DNA from: Maratus speciosus
Taxonomy: Eukaryota; Arthropoda; Arachnida; Araneae; Salticidae
Assembly: GCA_963932465.1 (NCBI GenBank)
Contig: OZ010788.1
Span: forward strand, 202,308,559 to 202,372,558
Length of the DNA: 64,000 nt
Reading direction: 5' to 3'
Part shown: piece by piece, positions 35,390-46,199 of the stretch
Position numbering within the stretch: position 1 is the stretch's first letter
Layout: each line of letters starts with the position of its first letter
The notes under the pieces: generated by a model
Seen by the model: the letters and a program-made list of their open reading frames with translations, nothing else
The model's database searches: none
What the model was told of the DNA's origin: nothing
Translations under genes and position numbers: made by a program

Positions 35390-36570
35390 CATCATAAATC
35401 AGACTGAAATAAAATTCTTAACATTTTTCTTCCTTACGAGTCAAAACTACTATTTAAAAAAAGTTGTACTTAATAATTAGTTTTATTAAACAACAGCTAA
35501 AATTATAACAATAAAAGTAATTAACATTTTCTATTCTAATGTAAAATTGCCTATTAAGAACCCTTACTAACTTTAAATTTTAATAATTTATTAAATACTA
35601 TTCATAATTAATATACGTTTATATTAAAAGGATAATTGCCAGACAAATTTAATTTATAATTTGTTCAACATAATTATGTTTTAAAATTAATAGTATTTTT
35701 AAAAATAACGTGCAACACTCTGAAAAAAAAAAAAATCTTTGTAGTTAAAAACGTGCTTAATTTACATTTTGAGAAAATAATAACAATAACAATCTTTTTG
35801 ATATTTTTCAATGAATGTAAAGTAATCAGTTTTTAAGGGTTAAAATTTCTTACATTTATAAATTTTATACCGTTAATAATAACAACAATTAGTGTTTTAA
35901 ATTACTATTAATGTGATAATTTATAAATTATCACAGTAAAATTATGGTAACAACGTCTTAAAATGGAATTTTTTCAAATAATTGACTTTTTTTGCAAAAG
36001 TATGAACTTGAGTATTATTTTTGAAACAACATACACACTGAAGTAAGGATATTAACTTAAATGATATATTTCAATGAATGTAAAATTATTAAATTAGAGC
36101 TATAAAGAATTTAGATATTAAATATTTTCAGATGTTAGGGGATGTAATAAGGAATGCAAACAATCCTAATTAATATATATAATTATTAATTTATCAAGTT
36201 TATATTAAAATAATTATTATTAGATTAACACAAATTTCATTCAGTTGAATCATAGTGTTTAGACTTTAAAGCATAACTTTTTTAATAAATAAATATAATT
36301 TTTATTCAAATTATGTTAACTTATTTATAATGTTTTCGTGATAAGCAGATATAATAATAACCTGATGAATGATTATTAAAAAATGTAAAGTTTATAAATT
36401 TAGAATCCTTAAAAAACATTATGTTGTTTGTAAACTTTTATATGATTTACCCATTGATTAATAATTTATCTAGTTGATATTAAAATCATAATTACTAAAT
36501 TAGCCCAATTTAAATTTTAAGTTGCAGAATTATATTATTATGCTTTAAAACATAATAATCATGTATTAAA
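35390..36570. repeat. AT-rich 1.2-kb repeat, copy 1
   Basis: This region aligns collinearly with 42410-43690, about 7 kb away and in the same orientation. Shared landmarks are AATTATAACAATAA, ACTATTCATAATTAATAT, ACACACTGAAGTAA, GATATATTTCAATG and AATTTAGATATTAAATA. Its role is unknown. There is no coding frame. Confidence 0.7.
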
Positions 36571-36730
36571 TCCTATTATAAATCAGACTATAATATAATT
36601 CTTAACCCTTTTCTTCCTTTCTTTTAATAAAGAATTATTCCATAAAATCTCATAAATTTGCTTAATTGTAATTCTCTACATTTTATTTATGAAATATAGA
36701 GTAAAAAAAAAAACACTATTTGAATAAAAA
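36568..36730. repeat. 165-bp direct repeat, copy 1
   Basis: Nearly identical to 37390-37560. Both start AAATCCTATTATAAATCAGA and end in an A run followed by CACTATTTGAAT. A more diverged match starts near 35390. Confidence 0.85.
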
Positions 36731-36889
36731 CAAGTAATATAAAAATTTTGTTTTTAAAGTCAATTCCTACTTAGGTCATCAAAGAAAAATTTAATATAAT
36801 CCCTTAAGCTAATATTAGTTTTTGTTGCATTAAAATATCTCAATTTGTTGATTTTCTATAAGCAAGTAGGTTTACAATGGAAGTCTATG

Positions 36890-37015
36890 GGAATTTGGCG
36901 AAATATTAGAGATATCGCCAAGTTGGCGTCACTTTTGGCGACTCATTTTGGTCGACAAATTTGGCGATATATCGCCAAGTTGGCGACAGACTTGGCGGTA
37001 TTTGGCGACAGAACA
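36890..37015. repeat. Cluster of TTGGCGA motifs and palindromes
   Basis: TTGGCG or its complement occurs about eight times in 125 bases, including TTGGCGATATATCGCCAA, a perfect 18-base palindrome. The dense inverted motifs resemble a subterminal transposase-binding cluster. A small related patch (TCGCCAA twice) lies at 1240-1265. Confidence 0.75.
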
Positions 37016-37389
37016 GGGTCCCCCCTATGGTATTGACATATATATGCCCTTATAGATATGAAGATGCATTAAATGCTTCAATAACCAATGGCCACCATTT
37101 TGTCTCCATGTAAAACTAAAATTAATTAATTAAAATTTAATTAATGAATAATTATTTGAAAAAACTGTATTAACATCAATTGTCATCCAGTACAAGTTTT
37201 AAAAAATTTATTTCAACTTGATAGGATGAATAATAAGTATTTTATTAACGATTGAAAATTTGAACAAGATATGTAAATAAATAAATAAATAAATATAGGA
37301 AGAGTGTGAACTAATAGTAGGATTAATAACTAATTAAATCCTATGTTACACTAGGATTTTGCATGTTAGGATTTTATTAATAGTAACTA

Positions 37390-37560
37390 ATTAAATCCTA
37401 TTATAAATCAGACTATAATATAATTCTTACCACTTTTCTTCCTTTCTTTTAATAAAGAATTATTCCATAAAATCTCATAAATTTGCTTAAATGTGATTCT
37501 CTATTTTAATTATGAAATATTGAGTAAAAAAAAAAAAAAAACACTATTTGAATTAAAAAA
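37390..37560. repeat. 165-bp direct repeat, copy 2
   Basis: Partner of 36568-36730, with only a few differences, mostly in the A run length and in TTCTTACCACTTTTC versus TTCTTAACCCTTTTC. Confidence 0.85.
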
Positions 37561-37719
37561 AAAAAGAAGCAACAAGGCAAAGAGATGATTCATTTGCTTT
37601 GCAAATGTGCTCACAAAATATTTTTATAATGAAAATTATGCAGTATTCAGCATTTGTGATATTAAACATGTATTTCTTATATTTTGATCAAATATGTATG
37701 GAAAATAAAGTATCTCAAC

Positions 37720-38820
37720 TTTTGTCTCCCACATAAGTTGACCGCCCCCCTGAATATGTACTCCTTTTTAGCCCCCGGTATGCTATTTCTTTCTCCCAGC
37801 TTATTTTGTCTCCAATAAATAACGTTACCTTGTATACGCCAGCCGTAAAACAAAAGCCGATGTTTCATTGTGCGATTAAATACTCTACAGCATTTTTAAA
37901 AACTTCTAAGCATCGCACATTTTCAATGTTTATACCGTCGTATTGGGGAAAAAAAGTACTTTTTACTGAAATTTGTTTGAAAACTGCATCCCCATTTGTT
38001 TTTGAAATATTAATTTTTTTGTAGTTTTTAGCGACATTTGTTTCATTTTGGCAACTCAAGTACTCCATTTCTGTAGAAAGTAAAGAAAAAATTGTTGAAA
38101 AATAGCAATTATATCTTCTTGTTGCCATTTTCTCATAAAAATTGAAAAAAAAAAAAAAATTAAAATACGTGCTATTTTGAGAAAAACATAAATGAAGGAT
38201 TTATGATAAAACATGGAGCTATTATAAACTATATTTAATTTTAAGTATCTATATTAATGCAAATGACGTCATTTTACATAAAATAAAAGCGTGTGCTTTA
38301 AGTCTTAAAATTGAAATATGTTTTGCAGTACAGTCCCGATTATTCGAGACCCGCTTAACTGAGATATTTCCTTCTGATGGACTGGTGGCTTCTATTATTA
38401 TGAAACAGCCATTATAAATGAAGCGTTAGGTGAAGATGAAAGAGCAGCCGTAAAAAGTTAGAACTCTGATTTTCTGGTCAAAAAAAAAAAGTGGCCATAA
38501 TTTTTAAAAAATTATGACCATTTTTTCCCCATTCTGACCAGAAAATCAGAGTTCTAACTTTTTACGACTGCTCTTTCATCTTCACCTAGAAAAAAAAAAA
38601 TGGCCATTTTTTTTTTCTATTCTGACCAGAAAATCAGAGTTCTAACTTTTTTCGACTGCTCTTTCATCTTCACCTAACGCTTCATTTGTAATGGCTGTTT
38701 CATAATAATAGAAACCACCAGTACACCAGAAGAAAATGGAGTAATGGAAATGTCGGGGGCGACACTAAATTCTGAAAAAGCAGAATTCCTGTTCTCTAGT
38801 TTTTTTTTCTTTCGCCCCAA
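37720..38820. mobile_element. Tigger-like composite with internal hairpin
   Basis: It contains an inverted copy of 6700-7350 and a terminus TA-CAGTCCCGATTATTCGAG at 38329-38350, which is close to the known Tigger/pogo end pattern CAGTAGAGTCCCGATTATCC. The stretch with TATTATGAAACAGCCATTAT (from about 38365) recurs inverted twice up to 38740, so the region can fold into a long hairpin. Short frames on the minus strand (37865-38128, 37677-37868) are remnants without a recognised domain. Confidence 0.55.
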
Positions 38821-38829
38821 ATGTCTCCA

Positions 38830-40210
38830 TGCTATGGTAATTATAATATAAAGTTTACGAAACACTGAGAGGTTGCTCAATAAAAGTAAAACGAAAACAT
38901 CATCTGCTCAACTTTTTTATCTTTCCATTTAGCTTTTTAATGATGTATATATTTCAGTAAGAATCAAAAGTTGTATTTAATTATATTCTGATATATTTGC
39001 CTAACAATTTGAAAGAGGAGTTCCTGTATTCAAATAGCGATTTCTAGAGAAATAGCTATCAAGTAATATAATGTTTTTCAAAGAATACTAAAAGTAATAA
39101 TCCACGTTAAAATATCGAGTTTCCAATTAAATTCGGTCGATACTTCCTCTTTTTAATTATCCGAGTATAAGCTATTGCAATTTATTTTGCCCTTGTTTTA
39201 AAATTAATATCGCAAAAAAAAAAAAAAAAAAAAAAAAAAAAGGACATTAAAGTCAGAATTAATCGATGTGCCGTAATAAATCTTAGAGAATCCAAGAAGT
39301 AAAGCGTAATATAAACGCAGTTTAAGCTTGTAGGAAACATACGAAATATTCCCGATCAGTAAGTTCGTAAAAGAAAATCACGAATTCTACATTCATTATT
39401 GACATTTAATTTAAAAAATCATAGAAAATGTGAGACAATTATTTTTTAATTATTTCTTAAATACGAAGAAATCTCATAAAGTAGAAAGAATCACCAGCTT
39501 TACTTTCATAGTGGTGATGTTTTCAGTTTCTTTTGCATAAGATGCCACATTAACATTTTCGTGATGAAGTATAGAGTGTTCAGAGTCCTTGATTATTCCT
39601 CCAGTAATTTTGAATAGTAAATTTTGCCTTATTTAATGACAGAATTTCTGCGATTAAATTAGGCAAAAATTTCTAAATTTAAATATTGGTGACAAACGAT
39701 AAAAAAGAAAGAAAGAAATCTGTGAAGGGTGCTCGTCGCGAAAGGGGTAAAAATACGCATTTTAAATTGCAATAAGGTTTTCACTGTCATTTAAAATGAA
39801 TGAAAGTAAATTAAAATTTTACACATACATATCAAAAATAGAACTTTTTTTCTTCTTTTTTTGATAAGATATGATCATCTGATAAAATGATGTATTCTAG
39901 CAAATCTGATAATTAATGACCATCCGATAATATGTGGTAGTGAACAATACTGAATATATTTCACACATAAATTTTTGAAATAAATGTGACAGATTTATGC
40001 CCATGTCGCAGAAATAAAGGAATCATACCTAATTCTGTTTTTATGCGACCCTAGATTTAACCATTTGTTACTCAATAAAAACGATTTGAAAAAAAGTTAC
40101 TCAGATGCTAGAATACATCATTTTGAGTACGTAAAAAATAATATATAAAATTTAGACCTAAAAAGTAAAAAATATTGACTAAAAGGTATCCCCCCCCCCC
40201 CTTTTTTATT
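38830..40210. other. AT-rich intergenic DNA, no gene seen
   Basis: Only an A run (39214-39241) and a C run (40189-40201) are notable. Confidence 0.5.
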
Positions 40211-40214
40211 TCCT

Positions 40215-40500
40215 TTAACGATACAGGCATTAATTTTCGCGTTATAAGTAATTGTTGTCTCAGGATTGGCAGGTTTTTTCGTTTCCTACACTGTCGTGTC
40301 CGAAGATTCTATTTAAAACTCCCACTTTGACAGCAATTTTTGGAAGATATTATAATTTTACCGAAATAGGGGAAAAAAGTTCGAGTTCATAGATTTTTAA
40401 TAAGAACACCTGCAAATATGATGCGTTTGCAGACAAAAATGAATTTAAAAAAATTGTCAGAAACAAATTAAGCTAACAAATTTGTTATTTATACCCAACC
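40215..40500. repeat. Dispersed 300-bp repeat, copy 1
   Basis: Homologous to 44310-44620 and 44760-45080. Shared blocks are GAGTTATA/GTTATAAG-type starts, ATTCTGTTCAAAAC-CCA-, CTTTGACAGCA-TTTT, AGCGAAAA-like text, and AACAAAAATGAATTAAAAAA. The copies are diverged and non-coding. Confidence 0.6.
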
Positions 40501-41490
40501 ACTGGTAGAAATCTGCAAAAGTCACGATTCTTATCCTGTTAAATATCACTGTTCAACTATGGCAGAAAGATATGGATTCGGTTTTTCAGTAACTCTGGAA
40601 AAGGTCTGCAAGCAGAAAGCGAGGATAGACATGGGATATCCCACGGCTTCTTTATATTGCTAACACTAATCGTGCCAAGGATTAGATAAAATATTTCTCA
40701 GTCAGTGACAGTGATCAGTGACAATTCAATTCCCTTTCAAATTAATGTTTAGAGAATTATAAAACAATTGTAAAGCCTTGACAAAATTACGGTTTCTTAA
40801 ATAGTTTCTGGCAAGGTTCTCCCCCCCCCCCCTCTTTTCAATTTGTGAATAAATAAAATTTCCACTTTGAGTTCGAGCCCGCCAGAGTCCAAGACTGATG
40901 TAAAATCCGAGCCCGAGCCAGTCTGATCTCTGTTCTGCTATCTGCTATGACAATAATACAATGATAAGATATCTGAACCTAGAGTTAATTATATATGAGA
41001 CAGTGTATAACAGGTTATATATTTTCACAATCACAATAGCTTAAGGAGTTTTAATTAAAAATCTTATTATTATTTTTTTATAAATTTGAAACTAAATGCA
41101 TAGATATATAAATCTTTAAAAGGACAGAGAATTACTATTACTTTTAAGAATTTTAGGATATATATTTAAAAATTAATAATAATACCTCTAAGTTATATTT
41201 ATTTTAATAAATGATTTTTAAATGGGGTATTTTTTTTTTAATTAAGAGGTCAAAAATCTATTTTTATAATTTTCAATTAGTGTAGTTTTAAATTTAGTAT
41301 AAAATAGTATAAAATTAGTATAAAATTAATTAGTAGTATTAGTATAAAATTAATATAAAATTAATGTATTATTAATTCAACAATTAATGTAAAATTATTT
41401 TATTGGTGGGTTTTTTTTGGAAATACTGAATATTTGTATACAATTTATTTATTTAGAGAAACAAATAAACATAACCATTTCCAAAAATGA

Positions 41491-41780
41491 CTAGTAGATG
41501 GCGCGATAAGTCAAAGGAAGTCCAATCTCTTCCTGATAGCTCTCCTGTATTACAAAGGCACTACCCCCTCTTCTCCATGCTTCAAATCCCATCAATGAGG
41601 AGAAGCTCAATACAAGGTATGTAAGAAGAAGCGAGGCATCTTCCATAAATAATAAACGCCATCACTGGACAGTTTTCGACGCGCCGGTAGCCATTTTTGT
41701 CGCTAGAAGGATGAAGATGGCCGCCCTCAGTGTCAGCCTTTAATAGCAGAAGATGAATGCCCAAGAAGCGAATCATAATG
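41491..41780 (-). promoter_or_regulatory. GC-rich, first-exon-like patch
   Basis: This patch is CpG-richer than the surrounding DNA. On the minus strand it has AGATGGCCGCC (YY1-like, in the plus sequence at 41715) upstream of an ATG at 41646 opening a 51-residue frame, MEDASLLLTYLVLSFSSLMG..., with a hydrophobic signal-like start, ending at 41491. On the plus strand an ATG at 41578 opens MLQIPSMRRSSIQ, which runs into a GTATGT donor at 41618. I cannot decide the strand and recognise neither product. It is a candidate 5' exon and promoter; METTL9's missing first exon is one possibility on the minus strand. Confidence 0.35.
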
Positions 41781-42409
41781 GAAGGAATTTTTTACTTACA
41801 AAAAAGAAAAGAATTATCACTCTCACGCCTTGAAGCACGATTTCTTTAAAGAATTGAAGTCCCTCTTTAAAATATACAAACTTAATTATTGTTATTTAAT
41901 AATACACATTGAGATAACAATATTAATATGGGATTAATATTTTTCAATGAATTTAAAATTATTAATTTACGATTAAACAAATTTTCATGCTAATGATTTC
42001 TCTAGCGCTATTCATAATTAACATCCAAAATTACTAGTTTATCAAATTTATATTTGCATATCACACATTAGTTGAAATTTTAGAAAAATTAAAGTTTTGC
42101 GAATTAAAATTATGTGTCTAAATGCTTCAAAGATGATTTCTTCAAAGAATCAAAGTATATATTCAAAAGATATCAGCTTAATTTTTACTTTTAATAAGAC
42201 ATGCTGGAGTAATTCATTCCTATATTTCAAGTAATAGAAAATTATTAGCTGAAAATGGTTAAATATTTAAATGACAATAGATTATAAAGTATTATAGATA
42301 ATTACTCGTTATTAATATGCATAATACTTTTCAATTCAAATTAAAATAATTAAAATCAATAAAGAACGCAATTAAAAATTAGTAAAATTACGGTTGTGAT
42401 TTATTTTTT

Positions 42410-43690
42410 TTTTTAAATTAAGGCTGTAATTGTTAAAAACATGTCTTCTTTTCAGAATTAAAGTTTCTATTTTAAAAAGTTGTCCTTAATTATTGGTTTT
42501 ATTTAACACGAACTAAAATTATAACAATAAACTGATTATCATTTTATAGACTAATATAAAATTGTATGTCAAGAAAATTTAAAAACTTTCAAGGTCAATG
42601 ATTTAATTGAATGCTATTCATAATTAATATAATTTCATATTAAAAGGATAATCGTCAAACAAATTTAATTTATATTTTGTTCAACAAAATTACATTTTAG
42701 AAAATATGGCGTTTTAAAGAATTTAAGGAATAATGTGCTACACTGAAATAATAACAACAATAATAAAATAATTAAAATAAAATCCCTGCATGCAAAAACA
42801 TGTCCTTGATTTCAATTTTTAGATGATAATAACATTACTACTACGTATTAATAATAAACTGGTATATTTCAATGGAAGTACAATAATCAGTTTTACAGGT
42901 TAAAATTTCTTGCATTTATAAATTATCGAATATCATTCATAATGAAAACAATTTGTTTTTTAAATTACTATTAAAGTGGTAATTTATAAATTATCACATT
43001 TTAATTCTATGCAGTAAAATTATCACACCAACTTCTTGAAATAGAATTTCTTCAAAGAATTGAAGTTTCTGTTTAAAATGTATAAACTTGAGCATTATTT
43101 TTTAAAGAACATACACACTGAAGTAATAATATTAACTTGCATGATATATTTCAATGGATATAAAATTATTAACTTAGAGTTATTAAGAATTTAGATATTA
43201 AATAGCTTTAGATATTAGGAAATATAATAACGAATGTAAATAATCTTAATTAATTTACATATTTATTAATTAATCAACTTTACAATAAAATAATGATTAT
43301 TACATTAACACCAATTTCATGCAGATAAATCACGGTGTTTAGACTCAAAACATGATTTTTTAATAAAGAAATACAATTTTTATTCAAAATGTGTTATCTT
43401 AATTATAGTTTTTTAAAGATAAATACAGATACAGTAATAATCTGATAAATGTTTATTAGATAGTGTAAAGTTTATAAATTTAGAAAATATTTTTTTTATG
43501 TTAATAATTTATCAAGTGCTATTCATAACTACTTACACATAAACTTTTATTTAATTTGTTTATTAAGTAATAAATTACCTCGTTTGCATTAAAATGATAA
43601 TTATAAAATCACTGCGATTTAAATTTTACGTTCGAAAATTATATTATCATACTTTAAAGTTTATCCTTCGAATATTTTGAAAAATTCTTA
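42410..43690. repeat. AT-rich 1.2-kb repeat, copy 2
   Basis: Direct, diverged partner of 35390-36570. Parts of the unit (TTCTTTAAAGAATTGAAG and the bases after it) also occur at 41845-42000 and 42125-42200, so an older tandem arrangement is likely. Confidence 0.7.
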
Positions 43691-43900
43691 TTGTATCTAA
43701 GGAACAATCTATCTTGATACCTACTGCTACAAATCTGTGAATCAACTTTAGAATGTTTGTTTATAAAAAAGGTTTTAATTTTTTTTTGTCTCTTAACAAA
43801 GGGAAACTTTCTGCCATATTTTCTGGCTCTTTTTTAAACGCAAAAGCATGACATTTGCAGGCACGATATTTGAAGTGATCTGTAATCGAACAGTTTTTTT

Positions 43901-44291
43901 AGGTGCGTTCGTAATTATATAAATAACGTAGCACCTATAGTCGTGGTTCAGTCCGTCTGTCTATCTGTATGTCTGTCTGTCCGCATATAACAGTCCAAAA
44001 ACTACCCAACCGAATCGTTTGAAATTTAAAATCATAATTTTTGCATAATTTTGTCGAGTAATTTCAAATTTTATGAACATAGGATGGATAGTTTAATTAC
44101 AGGGTCAGCCAAAAGTTTTCCGTTACATTACGGTCCATGGAAAAAATTATTTCAAGTGCATTTTAATGATGTTACAGCGATTCGAACAGAATAAAATTGA
44201 TTTTTACTTATGAAGTGCGCTAAAATATACATTCAGTATAATATTCAGTGCAAAAAATATTTATAAAACTAGTTATAGTACGAACGCACCT
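43901..44291. mobile_element. Small element with 13-bp inverted ends
   Basis: AGGTGCGTTCGTA at 43901 and its complement ending at 44291 bound a 391-bp segment. It contains a GTCTGTCTGTCCGC tract and a mariner-like CAGGGTCAGCCAAAAGTTTT at 44101. It interrupts a copy of the 300-bp repeat family, and no target duplication is obvious. Confidence 0.65.
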
Positions 44292-45080
44292 CATTTGCCA
44301 CGTTTGGCGAGCAATTTCCAACTTTTTTTTTTTTTCAGTAAATAAATCACTTCTTGAGTTATAGGGGATTATTGTCTCACGACATCAGTTTTGTCCCTTT
44401 CCCGCGCTGTCACATTTGGAAATTCTGTTCAAAACGCCAACGTTGATTGCACTTTCTGAAAGATCTTCTATCTTTAGCGAAAATGGGAAAAAAATCCGAT
44501 TAAAAATTTTCTGAATAAGGGAATCAGCCAATTTCATTCGTTTGTGAACAAAAATGAATTAAAAAAAATTCGTTAGAAAGTAACCAATTTGGATTTGAGA
44601 ACAGACTTAAGAATCCAATTTAATAATTAAGACAATTAACATGTAAATGTTTGATGGAAATTCATTTTTCTAAAACTTTTATTAAGGCTGTTCTCAACTG
44701 CTTTGCTCTGCTCAACAAGCGCAAAATGTTTTGAAACATTTACAAATTCATTTCATGGAAGCGATTTGGAATCGAACTGTGTTTTCCATTTTTTTATCAA
44801 TAAATTACCTATTGAGTTATAAGCGATTTTGACCACGTAATAAACACGATTTTCACCCTTTCTTGAGTGGTTATTCTTCTTTCGCGCAGAAATTCGGTTC
44901 AAAACTTCCACTTTGACACTATTTTCGGAAAGATTTATTGCGTTTGCAAAAAGCAAAACGGAAAACACAGCTCGAATACATAGTTTCTGAACAACAACAC
45001 CTGCTAGTTTCATGCATTTCCCAACAAAAATAAATTAAAACTTATGTCATAAAGTTACCCTTTTGGATTTGAGAACAGTT
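44292..45080. repeat. Dispersed 300-bp repeat, two tandem copies
   Basis: 44310-44620 and 44760-45080 are homologous to each other (offset about 450) and to 40215-40500. They share AAATT-CTTTTGAGTTATA, TTCTGTTCAAAAC, TTTC-GAAAGAT and TTTGGATTTGAGAACAG. Confidence 0.7.
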
Positions 45081-45289
45081 TTAACCGCATTTTTATGTAA
45101 CTATGTATAAATACCTATTGTGTTTTTCTCTTGATTTCGCAAAGAAAATTGCAATATATGTATAAACTAACCTTTTGGAGACTAATACAAAAGATTTTCT
45201 TCTATGTTAATTTTTTAATGCCTTCCATTACATAGTATTTATTTGATTGTATATTAGCAGACACTGTGCTAGAACACTGTATTAATTAG

Positions 45290-45450
45290 TCCGTGTCCTC
45301 AATTCCGAGTGTAGATTCATTCTTTTGACAAAATCTGAAAGTAGCGAAGTACTGACTACTTTTGAGGAGTAGTTTGTAGTTTCTACGGTTTTATAAAAAG
45401 TACTTGTAGTTGTAGTTAACTACATTTTCAGTAAAGTAGCTTCAGGTATA
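45290..45450. repeat. GTAGTT/AACTAC-rich transposon-end-like patch
   Basis: Clustered GTAGTTTGTAGTT, TTGTAGTTGTAGTTAACTAC and related inverted pieces resemble the subterminal region of a DNA transposon. No partner end was found. Confidence 0.35.
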
Positions 45451-45879
45451 GTTAATTAGCCTTAAATAACTGTCTGTTATATTAATTGTCTGTCGTATCT
45501 TAGAATGTAAAAATTTTAATAAAGTTCTTTCAGGTGATATAATGAGGAAATTTTAAAAATTGAAAACCATGGATTTTTTTTTTTTTTTTTACAATTTTTA
45601 TAAATTAAATTATTTTTTCAAATATCTATTGAATTTAATGTACAAAATATTTCTTTGATAACGTTTTTGTTGGAATAGCATAAATAATGAAAAATAAGTT
45701 TCCACCACCCGAAAACTAAAAATCCTCCGCGCCCTTAAATAATGGGCATTGAAATAATATTTTTATTAATATTTTTAACATATAGAATTATGAATCGAAA
45801 ACGGACTAAAATTTTTATGTAAATAATCAGTAATATTCAGAATTATTCAACATGAATAATTACAATAAAAGTCCATTTA

Positions 45880-46170
45880 CTGCAATGTCGGGTCCAAGGG
45901 TGCGGTCACGGGGGTCATGACCCCCCCCCTCCCCCCGAACACCAACATAAATATTCTAAAGATCATTTTTTAAATAAAATATACAGTACAGTCCCGATTA
46001 TCCCAATCTCGCTTAAGTGAGTTTCCGCTTTAACCGATTTATTTTCTTCTGATGGACTGATCGATTCCATTACTATGAAACAGCCATTATAAATGAAGTG
46101 TTAGGTGAAGATAAAAGAGCAGCCGTAAAAAGTTAGAACTCTGATTTTCTGGTCAGAATGGGGGGAAAAA
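45880..46170. mobile_element. Tigger/pogo-like terminus with shared family block
   Basis: TA-CAGTCCCGATTATCCCAA begins at 45987. The next 170 bases match the dispersed block also seen at 3440-3550, 6733 and 38367. The preceding GC-rich part (45890-45950) is an inverted match to 4125-4170. Confidence 0.6.
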
Positions 46171-46199
46171 ATGGCATTTTTCTCTCCTCGAGTTCTGTT

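Noticed and set aside
40558..40662. 34-codon ORF starting MAERYGFGF
   Set aside because: It is short, without promoter, splice or homology support. The antisense acceptor-like sequence nearby does not lead to an open frame of useful length.
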